Shown in pieces: positions 42,035 through 50,699 of a stretch of DNA of 64,000 nt. The stretch's first letter is position 1, and each line of letters opens with the position of its first letter. The notes under the pieces were generated by a model that was not told the origin of the DNA, searched no databases, and saw only the letters and a list, made by a program, of their open reading frames with translations. The DNA lies in assembly GCF_006782915.1 (NCBI RefSeq), contig NZ_VCNP01000006.1, positions 34,697 to 98,696 on the forward strand. The letters are read 5' to 3'. The translations under genes and the position numbers were made by a program. This stretch comes from Streptomyces calvus (GTDB lineage Bacteria; Actinomycetota; Actinomycetes; Streptomycetales; Streptomycetaceae).

Positions 42035-42988
42035 ATGACAGACCTTCCTCTGGACCAGGTACGGACCCTGCTCGCGGTGGTGGACGAGGGGACGTTCGAC
42101 GCGGCGGCCGCGGCGCTCCATGTCACGCCGTCGGCGGTGAGCCAGCGGGTGAAGGCGCTGGAGCAGCGCACCGGGCGGGTGCTGCTGCTGCGCACCAAGC
42201 CGGTGCGGCCGACCGAGTCGGGCGAGGTGCTGGTGCGGCTGGCCCGGCAGGTGGGCCGGCTGGAGCGGGACGCGTACGCCGAGCTGGGGCTGAGCGGCGC
42301 CGGGGAGCCGACCCGGGTGTCGGTGGCGGTGAACGCGGACTCGCTGGCGACCTGGTTCCTCGGGGCCCTGACCCGCGTGCCGCCCGAGGCGCGGCTCAGT
42401 TTCGAACTGCGCCGGGAGGACGAGGCGCACACGGCGGCGCTGCTGCGGGAGGGCACGGTGATGGCGGCGGTGACCTCCTCACCGGACCCGGTGCCGGGCT
42501 GCTCCGTGCGGCGCCTGGGCCGGATGCGGTATCTCCCCGTGGCGCGGCCGGAGTTCGCCGCACGGCACCTCGACGGGCCGCTGCGCCGGGCGCTTCCCGA
42601 GGCGCCCGTGGTGGTGTTCGACCGGCGGGACGACTTCCAGGACGGCTTCGTGCGCCGGCTCACGCACGGTCGCGCCGAGGCGGGCGTGCGGCGCCACTAC
42701 GTGCCGACCTCGGAGGGGTTCGTCGAGGCGGTCGCCGCCGGCCTGGGCTGGGGCATGGTCCCCGAGGCGCAGGCGGTGCCGCTGCTGCGCGAGGGCCGTC
42801 TCACGGTGTTCGCACCCGACCGGACGGTGGACGTGCCGCTGTACTGGCAGCAGTGGAAGCTGGACTCCCCCGCCCTGGCGGTGGTGGCCGACGCGGTCAC
42901 CGAGGCGGCGGCCGGGGCCCTGCGCAGCGGACGCGCGCGCGGCGACGCGGGGCGTGATCCCGCGGTTTCGGCGCGTGCCGACCGGTGA
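42035..42988 (+). CDS. LysR-family regulator, ArgP/LysG type
   Basis: A 317-residue transcription factor. The winged helix-turn-helix (about 5-62: LDQVRTLLAVVDEGTFDAAAAALHVTPSAVSQRVKALEQ, split) is followed by the linker helix and a periplasmic-binding-like effector domain (about 90-290). NADSLATWFLGAL and GLGWGMVPE are shared with ArgP/IciA and LysG. It should sense lysine or arginine and switch the divergent exporter. The ATG at 42035 was chosen; a GTG directly before it (42032) is in frame. No ribosome site is seen, so the mRNA may be leaderless. Confidence 0.9.
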   Translation: MTDLPLDQVRTLLAVVDEGTFDAAAAALHVTPSAVSQRVKALEQRTGRVLLLRTKPVRPTESGEVLVRLARQVGRLERDAYAELGLSGAGEPTRVSVAVNADSLATWFLGALTRVPPEARLSFELRREDEAHTAALLREGTVMAAVTSSPDPVPGCSVRRLGRMRYLPVARPEFAARHLDGPLRRALPEAPVVVFDRRDDFQDGFVRRLTHGRAEAGVRRHYVPTSEGFVEAVAAGLGWGMVPEAQAVPLLREGRLTVFAPDRTVDVPLYWQQWKLDSPALAVVADAVTEAAAGALRSGRARGDAGRDPAVSARADR

Positions 42989-43049
42989 CCCGAGGAGGAG
43001 TCAGGCATCCGTAGAGGTGCTCATCCACTGCGATCACAGGTGACTTTCG

Positions 43050-43307
43050 ATGGACAACTGGCGGAACAGCGCTGCCTGCAGGACCGAGGATCCCGACCTC
43101 TTCTTCCCGATCGGCACGTCCGGACCGGCCCTGATGCAGACCGAGCAGGCCAAGGCCGTGTGCCGGGGCTGCCCGGTGCGCGAGCCGTGCCTGGAGTGGG
43201 CGCTGGAGACGGGGCAGTCCATCGGGGTGTGGGGCGGCACGAGTGAGACGGAACGGCGTGCGCTGAAGCGGCGCACCGCGGCCCGGCGGGCCGCCGGCGG
43301 CTCCTGA
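43050..43307 (+). CDS. WhiB-family iron-sulfur transcription factor
   Basis: An 85-residue Wbl protein with four cysteines in the family spacing (C10, C38, C41, C47) to hold a [4Fe-4S] cluster, the GVWGG turn (about 61-65) and a basic C-terminal helix (TERRALKRRTAARR). Wbl proteins bind region 4 of the principal sigma factor and respond to NO, O2 or redox. The ATG at 43050 follows ACAGGTGA by 6 bases. The particular member (WblA-like or other) is not identified; it is shorter than WhiB/WhiD. Confidence 0.92.
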   Translation: MDNWRNSAACRTEDPDLFFPIGTSGPALMQTEQAKAVCRGCPVREPCLEWALETGQSIGVWGGTSETERRALKRRTAARRAAGGS

Positions 43308-43316
43308 GCAGCCGCT

Positions 43317-43338
43317 GGGCGGTGGTCCGCCGCCGCCC
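43317..43338. terminator. Strong hairpin after the WhiB gene
   Basis: GGGCGGTGG (43317-43325) pairs with CCGCCGCCC (43330-43338) over a TCCG loop (nine pairs, one G-U). It begins 10 bases after the whiB-like stop and 22 bases before the stop of the convergent gene. Confidence 0.55.
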
Positions 43339-43360
43339 GGTGGGCCGCTGCCGCCGCAGC

Positions 43361-43810
43361 TCAGCGGCCGGTCCTGCGCAGTGGCCCCCAGGCACCTTCC
43401 TGGCGGGCCACTGCCCTCCTCGCCTCGTCGATCACGGCGGAGTCGATCCAGCACAGCGGGTGGACGTCCGTGACCAGCGGCTCGTTGTCCGGGCCCCGGC
43501 CGTTCTCGCTGCCCTTGAGCACCCAGCAGCGGATGCCGGGCCCCTTCTCGCGCGGCAGGTGCTCGTAGTCGTAGAGCCGGCGGGCCACCCACAGTTCCAC
43601 CGGCCGCTGCTCCCACCACCGTTCGACGTCGAGCGGGTTCGCCGACAGGCCGGTCATGGAGACGCCCGTGAGGTCGTCGACGCTCGACGCCTCGCCGAGG
43701 TCGGTCGCCGGGCCGCGGGACCAGCGGACGTACAGCCCCCGGTCGCGCTCGACCAGTGCGGTGAGCTCGGCGAGCGAGCCGACGACGGGCAGGTCGTCCG
43801 TTGCGTCCAT
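43361..43810 (-). CDS. DUF6098-family protein
   Basis: A 149-residue protein of unknown function common in actinomycetes. Features are GSLAELTALVERDRGLYVRWSRGP, a TGVSMTGLSANPLDVERWW core and VARRLYDYEHLPREKGPGIRCWVLKG. The Trp-rich conserved core suggests a ligand- or nucleic-acid-binding fold. The ATG at 43810 has AAGGAGG 6 bases upstream. It converges on the WhiB gene. The 203-bp gap to the next gene (43811-44013) contains a short direct repeat around TCCGGACCGGCAGGACCG but no gene. Confidence 0.7.
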   Translation of the reverse strand: MDATDDLPVVGSLAELTALVERDRGLYVRWSRGPATDLGEASSVDDLTGVSMTGLSANPLDVERWWEQRPVELWVARRLYDYEHLPREKGPGIRCWVLKGSENGRGPDNEPLVTDVHPLCWIDSAVIDEARRAVARQEGAWGPLRRTGR

Positions 43811-44013
43811 GAGCGGCCTCCTTCCACGAACGTGGCGTCCGGCGGTCGTAGTACCCGCTCCGCGCGAACGGAATCGGTCCTGCCGGTTCGTCCGGACCGG
43901 CAGGACCGTGAGGACCGCAGGTCCGGCCGGGCAGGACGCCACGGTCACGGCTCGCCGTGCCCGGTTCCGTGCCCCGCAGTAGGCTCGCGGCACACCGCCG
44001 GAAGGGGCCGACC

Positions 44014-44364
44014 ATGAGCGTGCGCGTGCGCCGCGTCCACGAACCGCCCGAGCCGGAGGACGGCGTGCGGGTGCTGGTGGACCGGTTGTGGCCGCGCGGT
44101 CTGACGAAGGAGGCGGCGCGGGTGGACGAGTGGCCGAAGGAGCTGACCCCGTCGACCGGGCTGCGCCGCTGGTACCACGCGCAGGACCGGCCGTTCGAGG
44201 AGTTCCGCGGGCGGTACGAGGCCGAGCTGGCCGCTCCCGGGGCGGCCGGTGCCCTGGACCGCGTGCGGGAGCTGGCCGGGAAGGGCCCGGTGACGCTGCT
44301 GACCGCGTCCAGGCACCCCGAGCGCAGTCACGCCGCGGTGCTGGCCCGCCTCCTCGGCGGCTGA
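44014..44364 (+). CDS. DUF488-family protein
   Basis: A 116-residue protein with the complete DUF488 signature: VRVRRVHEPPEPEDGVRVLVDRLWPRGLTK (split around residue 22), DEWPKELTPSTGLRRWYHAQD, FEEFRGRYEAEL and LLTASRHPERSHAAVL. Family members are small and often near stress or metal genes; biochemical function is unsettled. In the usual motif a cysteine stands near the end (LLxxCxxxxxCHR); here it reads LLTASRHPERSHA, with both cysteines replaced. The ATG at 44014 follows GGAAGGGG. Confidence 0.8.
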   Translation: MSVRVRRVHEPPEPEDGVRVLVDRLWPRGLTKEAARVDEWPKELTPSTGLRRWYHAQDRPFEEFRGRYEAELAAPGAAGALDRVRELAGKGPVTLLTASRHPERSHAAVLARLLGG

Positions 44365-44381
44365 GGGGCGGGCCGCGCGCG

Positions 44382-46055
44382 TCACGCCGTCCGGTCGGCC
44401 GCGGCCCGGCCCGCCGCACGGCCGGAGAAGAGGCAGCCGCCGAGGAAGGTGCCCTCCAGGGCGTTGTAGCCGTGGAGCCCGCCGCCGCCGAAGCCCGCCA
44501 CCTCGCCCGCCGCGTACAGTCCCTCGACCGGGCTGCCGTCGGCGCCGAGGACGCGGGAGTCGAGGTCGGTCTGGATGCCGCCGAGCGTCTTGCGGGTGAG
44601 GATGTGCAGCTTGACGCCGATCAGCGGGCCGGCCGCCGGATCGAGGATGCGGTGCGGTGCGGCGACGCGGCCCAGCCGGTCGCCGAGGTAGCGGCGGGCG
44701 TTGCGGATTCCCTGTATCTGGGCGTCCTTGCTGTAGGCGTTGGCCAGTTGCAGGTCGCGGGCCTCGATCTGGCGCCGGAGGGTGCCCGCGTCGAGCAGGG
44801 GTTCGTCGGTGAGGGCGTTCATCTTCCCGACCAGTTCCTCCAGGGTCGCGGCGGTGACGAAGTCCGCGCCGTTGCGCAGGAAGGCGTCCACCGGTCCGGG
44901 GGCGCCCTTGCCCAGGACCCGTTCGCGCAGGAACCCGGCCCGGTCCTTGGCGGTGATGTCGGGGTTCTGCTCGGAGCCCGACAGAGCGAACTCCTTCTCG
45001 ATGATCTTCTGGGTGAGGACGAACCAGGAGTGGTCGTAGCCGGCGATGTCCTCGGTGGTGCGCAGGTACCGCAGCGTGCCGAGGGTGTCGTAGCCGGGCA
45101 GGCACGGGTCGGGCAGGCGGCGGCCGAGGGCGTCGAACCACAGGGAGGACGGTCCGGGCAGGATGCGGATGCCGTGGCCGGGCCAGACGGGGTCCCAGTT
45201 GCGCAGGCCCTCGGTGTAGTGCCACATGCGGTCCCGGTTGACCAGCCGGGCGCCCGCGCGGGCGCTGATGTCCAGCATCCGCCCGTCGACGTGGGCCGGG
45301 ACGCCGGTGACCATCGCGCGGGGCGGGGTGCCCAGCCGCTCGGGCCAGTACCGGCGGACGATGTCGTGGTCGGCGCCGATGCCGCCGCTGGTGACGATCA
45401 CGGCCTGGGCGGTGAGTTCGAACGCGCCGACCGCCTCGCGGCTGGAGGCGACGCCGCGCGGCGCGTTGTCCTCGGCCAGCACGGTGCCGCGGACGCCGCT
45501 CGCCGTGCCGCCGTCCACGACCAGTTCGTCGACGCGGTGTCGGTGGTGGAAGGTGAGCAGTCCGTCGCGCGAGGCCTGCCGGGCGTGGCGGACGAACGGT
45601 TCCACGACGCCGGTGCCGGTGCCCCACGCGATGTGGAAGCGCGGCACGGTGTTGCCGTGGCCGTCGGCGCGCAGGTCGCCGCGCTCCGCCCAGCCGACGG
45701 TGGGCAGGAAGGTGATGCCGTGGCCGGTCAGCCAGGAGCGCTTCTCCCCCGCCGCCCATTCGACGTAGGCGCGGGCCCAGCGCACCGCCCAGCTGTCCTC
45801 GTCGTCGAGCCGGTCGAAGGCCGCGCTGCCCCGCCAGTCGTTCCAGGCGAGGTCGACGGAGTCCTTGATGCCCAGGCGCCGCTGTTCCGGTGAGTCCACC
45901 AGGAACAGTCCGCCGAAGGACCAGAAGGCCTGGCCGCCGAGGTTGGCGGCGTTCTCCTGGTCGACCAGGGCGACCCTGCGGCCCCTGCTGGTCAGCTCGT
46001 GGGCCGCGACCAGGCCGGCGAGGCCCGCTCCGACGACGATGACGTCGGCATCCAT
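44382..46055 (-). CDS. FAD-binding dehydrogenase (KstD/fumarate-reductase superfamily)
   Basis: A 557-residue flavoprotein. The Rossmann FAD motif is ADVIVVGAGLAGLVAAHEL with the EN...GGQAFWSFGGL continuation. VIVTSGGIGADHDIVRRYWP and the C-terminal GLYAAGEVAGFGGGGLHGYNALEGTFLGGCL close the FAD site. It belongs to a group annotated as FAD-binding dehydrogenase related to 3-ketosteroid delta-1-dehydrogenases; the natural substrate is unknown. The ATG at 46055 follows GAAGGAAGGGACGG. It lies 17 bp downstream of the TetR gene on the same strand and is probably repressed by it, with the substrate or product as inducer. Confidence 0.87.
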   Translation of the reverse strand: MDADVIVVGAGLAGLVAAHELTSRGRRVALVDQENAANLGGQAFWSFGGLFLVDSPEQRRLGIKDSVDLAWNDWRGSAAFDRLDDEDSWAVRWARAYVEWAAGEKRSWLTGHGITFLPTVGWAERGDLRADGHGNTVPRFHIAWGTGTGVVEPFVRHARQASRDGLLTFHHRHRVDELVVDGGTASGVRGTVLAEDNAPRGVASSREAVGAFELTAQAVIVTSGGIGADHDIVRRYWPERLGTPPRAMVTGVPAHVDGRMLDISARAGARLVNRDRMWHYTEGLRNWDPVWPGHGIRILPGPSSLWFDALGRRLPDPCLPGYDTLGTLRYLRTTEDIAGYDHSWFVLTQKIIEKEFALSGSEQNPDITAKDRAGFLRERVLGKGAPGPVDAFLRNGADFVTAATLEELVGKMNALTDEPLLDAGTLRRQIEARDLQLANAYSKDAQIQGIRNARRYLGDRLGRVAAPHRILDPAAGPLIGVKLHILTRKTLGGIQTDLDSRVLGADGSPVEGLYAAGEVAGFGGGGLHGYNALEGTFLGGCLFSGRAAGRAAADRTA

Positions 46056-46072
46056 GGCGACCGTCCCTTCCT

Positions 46073-46681
46073 TCATCCGGTGAGCAGCGCGGTCAGCAGT
46101 TGTTTCAGCCAGGCCCGGGCGCGTACGACGTCCCGGTCCAGCAGCAGTTGGGTGGTGACGCCGTCGTAGGCGGCGACCACGGCGTGCGCGGCGCCCTCGG
46201 CGTCGCCGAGGACCGCGGGCAGCGCGGCGCGGCCGTCGGCCCGGGCCAGCCGGTCGGCGATGGCGCCCCGCAGCCGCGCGCGGTGCTCCAGCAGGGCGCC
46301 CGCCACCTCGGGGTCGCGGGCGGCGTGCACCAGGAAGTCGGTCTTGACCAGCAGCCAGTCGCGGTCGAGCAGCAGCACCTCGGTGACGCGGTCGACGGCG
46401 GCGGGCACGTCGAGGCCGGGTCCGTCCTGGGCGAGCGCCGCGGAGACCTGTTCCGCGATGAGTTCGGCGTGCTCGGCGTAGAGGGCGAAGAACAGTTCGT
46501 CGAGTCCGGTGAAGTTGGAGTAGAAGGCGCCCCGGGTGTAGCCGGCCGCCTCGCAGATCTCCTCGATCGAGACGTGCCCGAAGCCCTTGGCGGCGAAGAC
46601 GGTGAAGGCGGCGTCCAGGAGGTTCGCGCGCGTGCGCAGCCGGCGCCTGGTGACGCGCCCGGCCCTTCCGTCCACCGCCAT
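46073..46681 (-). CDS. TetR-family repressor
   Basis: A 202-residue regulator. The N-terminal helix-turn-helix (about 12-58) reads RANLLDAAFTVFAAKGFGHVSIEEICEAAGYTRGAFYSNF (split), the classic TetR fold; the C-terminal ligand domain is all-helical. The ATG at 46681 follows GAGGAG by 6 bases; upstream codons to 46783 run through operator DNA and are not used. Two 16-bp palindromes lie just upstream, so it is very likely autoregulated together with the FAD dehydrogenase gene. Confidence 0.92.
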   Translation of the reverse strand: MAVDGRAGRVTRRRLRTRANLLDAAFTVFAAKGFGHVSIEEICEAAGYTRGAFYSNFTGLDELFFALYAEHAELIAEQVSAALAQDGPGLDVPAAVDRVTEVLLLDRDWLLVKTDFLVHAARDPEVAGALLEHRARLRGAIADRLARADGRAALPAVLGDAEGAAHAVVAAYDGVTTQLLLDRDVVRARAWLKQLLTALLTG

Positions 46682-46697
46682 GTTCCGCTCCTCGTTC

Positions 46698-46730
46698 GAT
46701 ACAGCAACGTATCCGATACACCAATGTATC
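46698..46730. promoter_or_regulatory. Double TetR operator
   Basis: Two adjacent palindromes: GATACA-GCAA-CGTATC (46698-46713, one mismatch) and GATACA-CCAA-TGTATC (46715-46730, perfect), centre to centre 17 bases apart. They are enclosed in an outer TTC...GAA symmetry. They begin 17 bases upstream of the TetR start, the usual place for self-repression. Confidence 0.75.
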
Positions 46731-46791
46731 GAACAGGCCCGAGGCCGGGTTTTCCCGCAGGGCCGGGCGACGGGACCCGTCACACTCGATC

Positions 46792-46807
46792 TAGAACAGA
46801 CATTCGA
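46792..46807 (+). promoter_or_regulatory. Possible LexA (SOS) box before the AlkB-like gene
   Basis: TAGAAC-AGAC-ATTCGA matches the actinobacterial SOS box TCGAAC-N4-GTTCGA at 10 of 12 arm positions. It overlaps the -35 zone of a putative promoter whose -10, TACGCT (46816-46821), ends 6 bases before the ATG, which would make a leaderless mRNA. Confidence 0.45.
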
Positions 46808-46827
46808 TTCAGGAGTACGCTGGTCCC

Positions 46828-47466
46828 ATGACCACGCACCACCCCCGGGCGTTGCAGGGATCGCTCTTCGACCAGGACGACGAGCTGCGGCTCGGCCCGC
46901 TCGACGCGGTGCGCCGCACCGTGCTGGGCCGCGGCGCCTGGATCGACGTGCTGCCGGGCTGGCTCAGCGGGTCCGGGGCACTGTTCGAGCACCTGGCCGC
47001 GCACGTCCCGTGGCGGGCGGAGCGGCGCCAGATGTACGACCACGTCGTGGACGTGCCCCGGCTGCTCTCGTACTACGGCGCGGACGACCCGCTGCCGCAC
47101 CCGGTGCTGGCCGAGGCGCGCGCCGCGCTCAGCGCGCACTACGCCGGCGAGCTGGGCGAGCCGTTCGCCACGGCCGGGCTGTGCTACTACCGCGACGGCC
47201 GGGACAGCGTCGCCTGGCACGGCGACCGGATCGGGCGGGGCGCCCGCGAGGACACGATGGTCGCCATCCTCTCCGTGGGTGCGCCCCGTGACCTGCTGCT
47301 GCGCCCGGCGGGCGGCGGCGACACCGTGCGCCGCCCGCTGGGCCACGGCGACCTCATCGTGATGGGCGGCTCCTGCCAGCGCACCTGGGAGCACGCCGTC
47401 CCCAAGAGCACCCGCGCCACCGGCCCCCGGATCAGCATCCAGTTCCGCCCGCACGGCGTGAACTGA
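46828..47466 (+). CDS. AlkB-like 2-oxoglutarate/Fe(II) dioxygenase
   Basis: A 212-residue enzyme of the AlkB family that oxidatively removes alkyl lesions from nucleic acids. Iron ligands are H131 and D133 in AWHGDRIG and H189 in TWEHAVPK; the 2-oxoglutarate-binding arginine is in GPRISIQFR. MYDHVVDVPRL and CYYRDGRDS belong to the AlkB nucleotide lid. The ATG at 46828 has AGGAG 12 bases upstream, rather far, and a -10-like TACGCT at 6 bases, so a leaderless message is possible. A candidate SOS box fits a DNA-repair role. Confidence 0.9.
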   Translation: MTTHHPRALQGSLFDQDDELRLGPLDAVRRTVLGRGAWIDVLPGWLSGSGALFEHLAAHVPWRAERRQMYDHVVDVPRLLSYYGADDPLPHPVLAEARAALSAHYAGELGEPFATAGLCYYRDGRDSVAWHGDRIGRGAREDTMVAILSVGAPRDLLLRPAGGGDTVRRPLGHGDLIVMGGSCQRTWEHAVPKSTRATGPRISIQFRPHGVN

Positions 47467-47574
47467 CCCGGCGTCCGCGCCCGTCCGGCGGTCTGCTTTC
47501 CTTCTCCTCCCGGGACGGGAACGACGCAACTCCTCCCGGCACTCCCCTCGGGACGGACGACGGAGCGCGGCACG

Positions 47575-48324
47575 ATGATGCGAGCAGCGGTGCGACAGGT
47601 CGCGGACGGCACCTATCTGGTGCACGGGCCCAGTACCAACTGGGTGATCCTGACCGAGGGCGACGCGGTCACGCTGATCGACACCGGCTACCCCGGCGAC
47701 CGGGAACGGCTGCTCGACTCACTGGCGCAGGTGGGGAGTTCACCGGAGGCGGTGACGGCCGTGCTGATCACCCACGCCCACAACGACCACCTGGGCTCCG
47801 CCCAGTACCTGCGCGCCGCCCACGGCACGCCGGTCCTCACCCACGAGGCCGAAGTGCCGCACGCCCGGCGGGACTTCCTGCACCAGGTGGGCGTCGGCCG
47901 GGTACTGCGCAACGCCTGGCGTCCCGGTGTGGCGCCCTGGGCGGTGCACGCCCTGCGGGCCGGCGGGACGGCCGACGTCGCGGTCGGCACGCCCGGGCCG
48001 TTCCCCGCGCCGGGCCCGCTCGACCTGCCCGGCCGGCCGGTGCCCGTGCACACGCCCGGGCACACCGGCGGCCACTGCGCCTTCCACCTGCCCGGCGTCG
48101 GCGCGGTGGTGTCCGGCGACGCGCTGGTGAGCGGTCACCCCACCTCCCGTGTCCGGGGTCCGCAGCTGCTGCCGGACATGTTCCACCACGAGCGGGCGGC
48201 CGCCCTGGAGTCGCTGGACGTCCTGGCGACGCTCCACGGCGACCTGCTGCTGCCGGGCCACGGGCCCCTGCACGAGGGGTCCGTGGCGGACGCGGCGCTG
48301 CTGGCGCGGGAGCGGGCGCAATAG
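47575..48324 (+). CDS. Metallo-beta-lactamase-fold hydrolase
   Basis: A 249-residue MBL-fold enzyme. The metal motif is ITHAHNDHLGSA (HxHxDH), with further ligands in HTPGHTGGHCAF, VSGDALV and the final LLPGHGP. The layout is that of the glyoxalase-II-like/beta-lactamase-like general group, so a thioester or lactone substrate is possible; the specific reaction is unknown. Start ATG at 47575 (second ATG 47578 also in frame). The 108-bp gap before it contains a pyrimidine-rich tract and no gene. Confidence 0.85.
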   Translation: MMRAAVRQVADGTYLVHGPSTNWVILTEGDAVTLIDTGYPGDRERLLDSLAQVGSSPEAVTAVLITHAHNDHLGSAQYLRAAHGTPVLTHEAEVPHARRDFLHQVGVGRVLRNAWRPGVAPWAVHALRAGGTADVAVGTPGPFPAPGPLDLPGRPVPVHTPGHTGGHCAFHLPGVGAVVSGDALVSGHPTSRVRGPQLLPDMFHHERAAALESLDVLATLHGDLLLPGHGPLHEGSVADAALLARERAQ

Positions 48325-48365
48325 GGTGAGGTGAGGACCGCCCACGAGACGAGGACACCCGAGCC

Positions 48366-49598
48366 ATGGCACTGCAGATCAACGCCACCAACCCGGAGCA
48401 TCCCGCGCTCCTGTTGGAACTGCCGTGGCACCTGCCGCTGGAGGAGTGGCCGGACCGGTACCTGGTGCCGCTGCCGCGCGGCATCTCCCGGCACGTGGTG
48501 CGCTACGCGCGCGCCGGCGACGAGGTGATCGCGGTGAAGGAACTCGCCCAGCGGCCCGCGCTGCGCGAGTACGAACTGCTGCGCGACCTGGACCGGATCG
48601 GCATCCCGGCGGTTGACCCGCTCGCCGTGGTCACCGGCCGCACCGACACCGCGGGCGAGCCCCTGGAGAGCGTCCTGATCACCCGGCACCTGGGCGGCTC
48701 GATGCCGTACCGGTCGATGTTCGAGACGACGCTGCGCCCGGCGACCATGCACCGGCTGATGGACGCGCTCGCGGTGCTGCTGGTGCGGCTGCACCTCGCC
48801 GGGTTCGCGTGGGGCGACTGCTCGCTGTCGAACACGCTGTTCCGGCGGGACGCGGGCGCCTACGCCGCCTACCTCGTGGACGCCGAGACCGGCGACCTGC
48901 ACCCCGAACTCAGCGTCGGCCAGCGCGAGTACGACCTGGATCTGGCGCGCGTCAACATCAGCGGCGAGCTGCTGGACCTGGAGGCGTCCGGGGCGCTGCA
49001 CCCCTCCGTCGACCCGATCGAGTTCGGCACCGAGATCTGCGGCCGCTACCAGAGCCTGTGGCAGGAGCTGACCCGCACCTCCGTGTACCCGGCGGGCAAG
49101 TACCACTACATCGAGCGCCGCATCCGCCGCCTCAACGACCTCGGTTTCGACGTGGCCGAGATGCAGATCGAGCACGCCTCCAACGGCGACACGGTCACCT
49201 TCGTGCCGAAGGTCGTCGACGCCGGCCACCACCAGCGGCAGCTGCTGCGCCTGACCGGCCTGGACGCCGAGGAGAACCAGGCCAGGCGGCTGCTGAACGA
49301 CCTGGAGAGCTGGATGGCCACCCAGGACGACTACGCCCCGAACGATCCCCTGGGCGCCCGTCCCGAGGTCCTCGCCCACCGCTGGGTGCGGGAGGTGTTC
49401 CGGCCCACCGTGCGGGCCGTGCCGCCGGAGCTGCGCGGCCCGATGGATCCCGCGGAGATCTACCACGAACTCCTGGAGCACCGCTGGTACCTGTCCGAGC
49501 GGGCGCAGCACGACATCGGGCTCGACACGGCCGTCGAGGACTACATCAGGAACATCCTGCCGAAGGTCCGCGAGTCCCTGCGGCCGACCACCGACTGA
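48366..49598 (+). CDS. DUF4032 protein with kinase-like (LPS-kinase) N-terminal part
   Basis: A 410-residue protein. The N-terminal half (about 25-220) has small-molecule-kinase features: EVIAVKELAQRPALREYELL with a VAIK-like Lys, LHLAGFAWGDCSLSNTLFRRD as catalytic loop (GDCSLSN in place of HGDLxxxN) and AYLVDAETGDL as DFG equivalent. The C-terminal half (about 230-400) matches DUF4032 (YIRNILPKVRESLRPTTD; ARRLLNDLESWMATQDDY). The combination is conserved in actinomycetes with unknown substrate. ATG at 48366, 41 bp after the MBL gene, so probably in one operon with it. Confidence 0.82.
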   Translation: MALQINATNPEHPALLLELPWHLPLEEWPDRYLVPLPRGISRHVVRYARAGDEVIAVKELAQRPALREYELLRDLDRIGIPAVDPLAVVTGRTDTAGEPLESVLITRHLGGSMPYRSMFETTLRPATMHRLMDALAVLLVRLHLAGFAWGDCSLSNTLFRRDAGAYAAYLVDAETGDLHPELSVGQREYDLDLARVNISGELLDLEASGALHPSVDPIEFGTEICGRYQSLWQELTRTSVYPAGKYHYIERRIRRLNDLGFDVAEMQIEHASNGDTVTFVPKVVDAGHHQRQLLRLTGLDAEENQARRLLNDLESWMATQDDYAPNDPLGARPEVLAHRWVREVFRPTVRAVPPELRGPMDPAEIYHELLEHRWYLSERAQHDIGLDTAVEDYIRNILPKVRESLRPTTD

Positions 49599-49624
49599 CG
49601 CCGCCGGGCCCCGGGCGTTCCCGC

Positions 49625-50497
49625 TCAGGCGGGCGGCACGACCGCCACCGGGCAGTCGGCGTGGTGCAGGACGCCGTGCGCCACGGAGCCGATCCGGGCG
49701 CCCACGGCCGTACGGCGGGCGCGGCGGCCGACGACCATCAGCTGGGCGGTGCCCGCCACCGACAGCAGCACCTGGCCGGCGCTGCCCATCTCCACGTGCT
49801 CCACCACGTGGACGTCCGGGTAGCGCTCCCGCCACGGCGCGAGCGCCGCCGCCAGGCCCTTGCGCTCGAACGGCTCCAGACCGCCCGCCTCGTCGAGGAG
49901 CTGGAGCGAGGCGGGGCTGTAGGCGAACACCGGCGGCAGGGTCCAGGCCCGCACCGCGCGCACGGTGGCGCCGCGCCGGGCGGCGGTCTCGAAGGCGAAG
50001 CCGAGCGCGGCGGCGCTGTCCTCGGGCCGGCCCTCCTGCCCGACGACGATCTCGTGCCCGGAGACCTCGTTCGACGGCCGGTCACCGGCGCGGACCAGCA
50101 CCACCGGCCGCGCGGCGTCCACGATCACCTGCTGGCCGACCGAACCGACCAGGAACCCCACGATCGGCCCGTGTCCGCGCGAGCCGAGCACCAGCATCTC
50201 CGCGTCCGCGGCGGCCCCGGTCAGCGTGTCCACGGCGTCGCCCTCCAGGACGTCCACGGTGACGGCGAGATCCGGGTGCCGTTCGCGGACGGCGTGCACC
50301 GCCGACTCGGCCGACTCGCGCACCCACCGCTCCTGGGTCGCGCGGTCGCCGGTGTCCACCGCGTCGTGCTCCTCGACCCGCCAGGCGTGCACCACCCTGA
50401 GCGGCAGTCCCCGGCGGACCGCCTCCCGTGCCGCCCAGGCCAGCGCGTCGAGGCTCTGCTCGGTTCCGTCGATCCCTGCCGTGATCGGGCGCGTCAT
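49625..50497 (-). CDS. Tandem universal stress protein (two UspA domains)
   Basis: A 290-residue protein of two Usp domains (about 1-140 and 145-290). The first starts PITAGIDGTEQSLDALAWAARE and ends in the ATP-binding pattern VLGSRGHGPIVGFLVGSVGQQVI (G-2x-G-9x-G-S). The second ends VVGRRARRTAVGARIGSVAHGVLHHADCPVAVVP. Usp proteins bind ATP and support survival in hypoxia, stationary phase or oxidative stress. The ATG at 50497 has GGGAGGAC upstream. It is divergent from the receiver/reductase operon (202-bp gap), suggesting shared stress regulation. Confidence 0.93.
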   Translation of the reverse strand: MTRPITAGIDGTEQSLDALAWAAREAVRRGLPLRVVHAWRVEEHDAVDTGDRATQERWVRESAESAVHAVRERHPDLAVTVDVLEGDAVDTLTGAAADAEMLVLGSRGHGPIVGFLVGSVGQQVIVDAARPVVLVRAGDRPSNEVSGHEIVVGQEGRPEDSAAALGFAFETAARRGATVRAVRAWTLPPVFAYSPASLQLLDEAGGLEPFERKGLAAALAPWRERYPDVHVVEHVEMGSAGQVLLSVAGTAQLMVVGRRARRTAVGARIGSVAHGVLHHADCPVAVVPPA

Positions 50498-50699
50498 GCG
50501 GCTGTCCTCCCGGGGGTCGTGTCTCTTCCGCGTGGTCCAGTCTTCCCCACGGGCCCGCGGTGACTCGGCAGCCGCGGTGCGGCGGCCACCGTGGCCGAGC
50601 GCGCGGGCACGAACAGCCATACGATGGCCGGGGCCGGCGCGGCCTCGGACGCATCGGGCCCGCCGTGCCGTGGGACCGAACGCAGGACGTGGGGGACGT

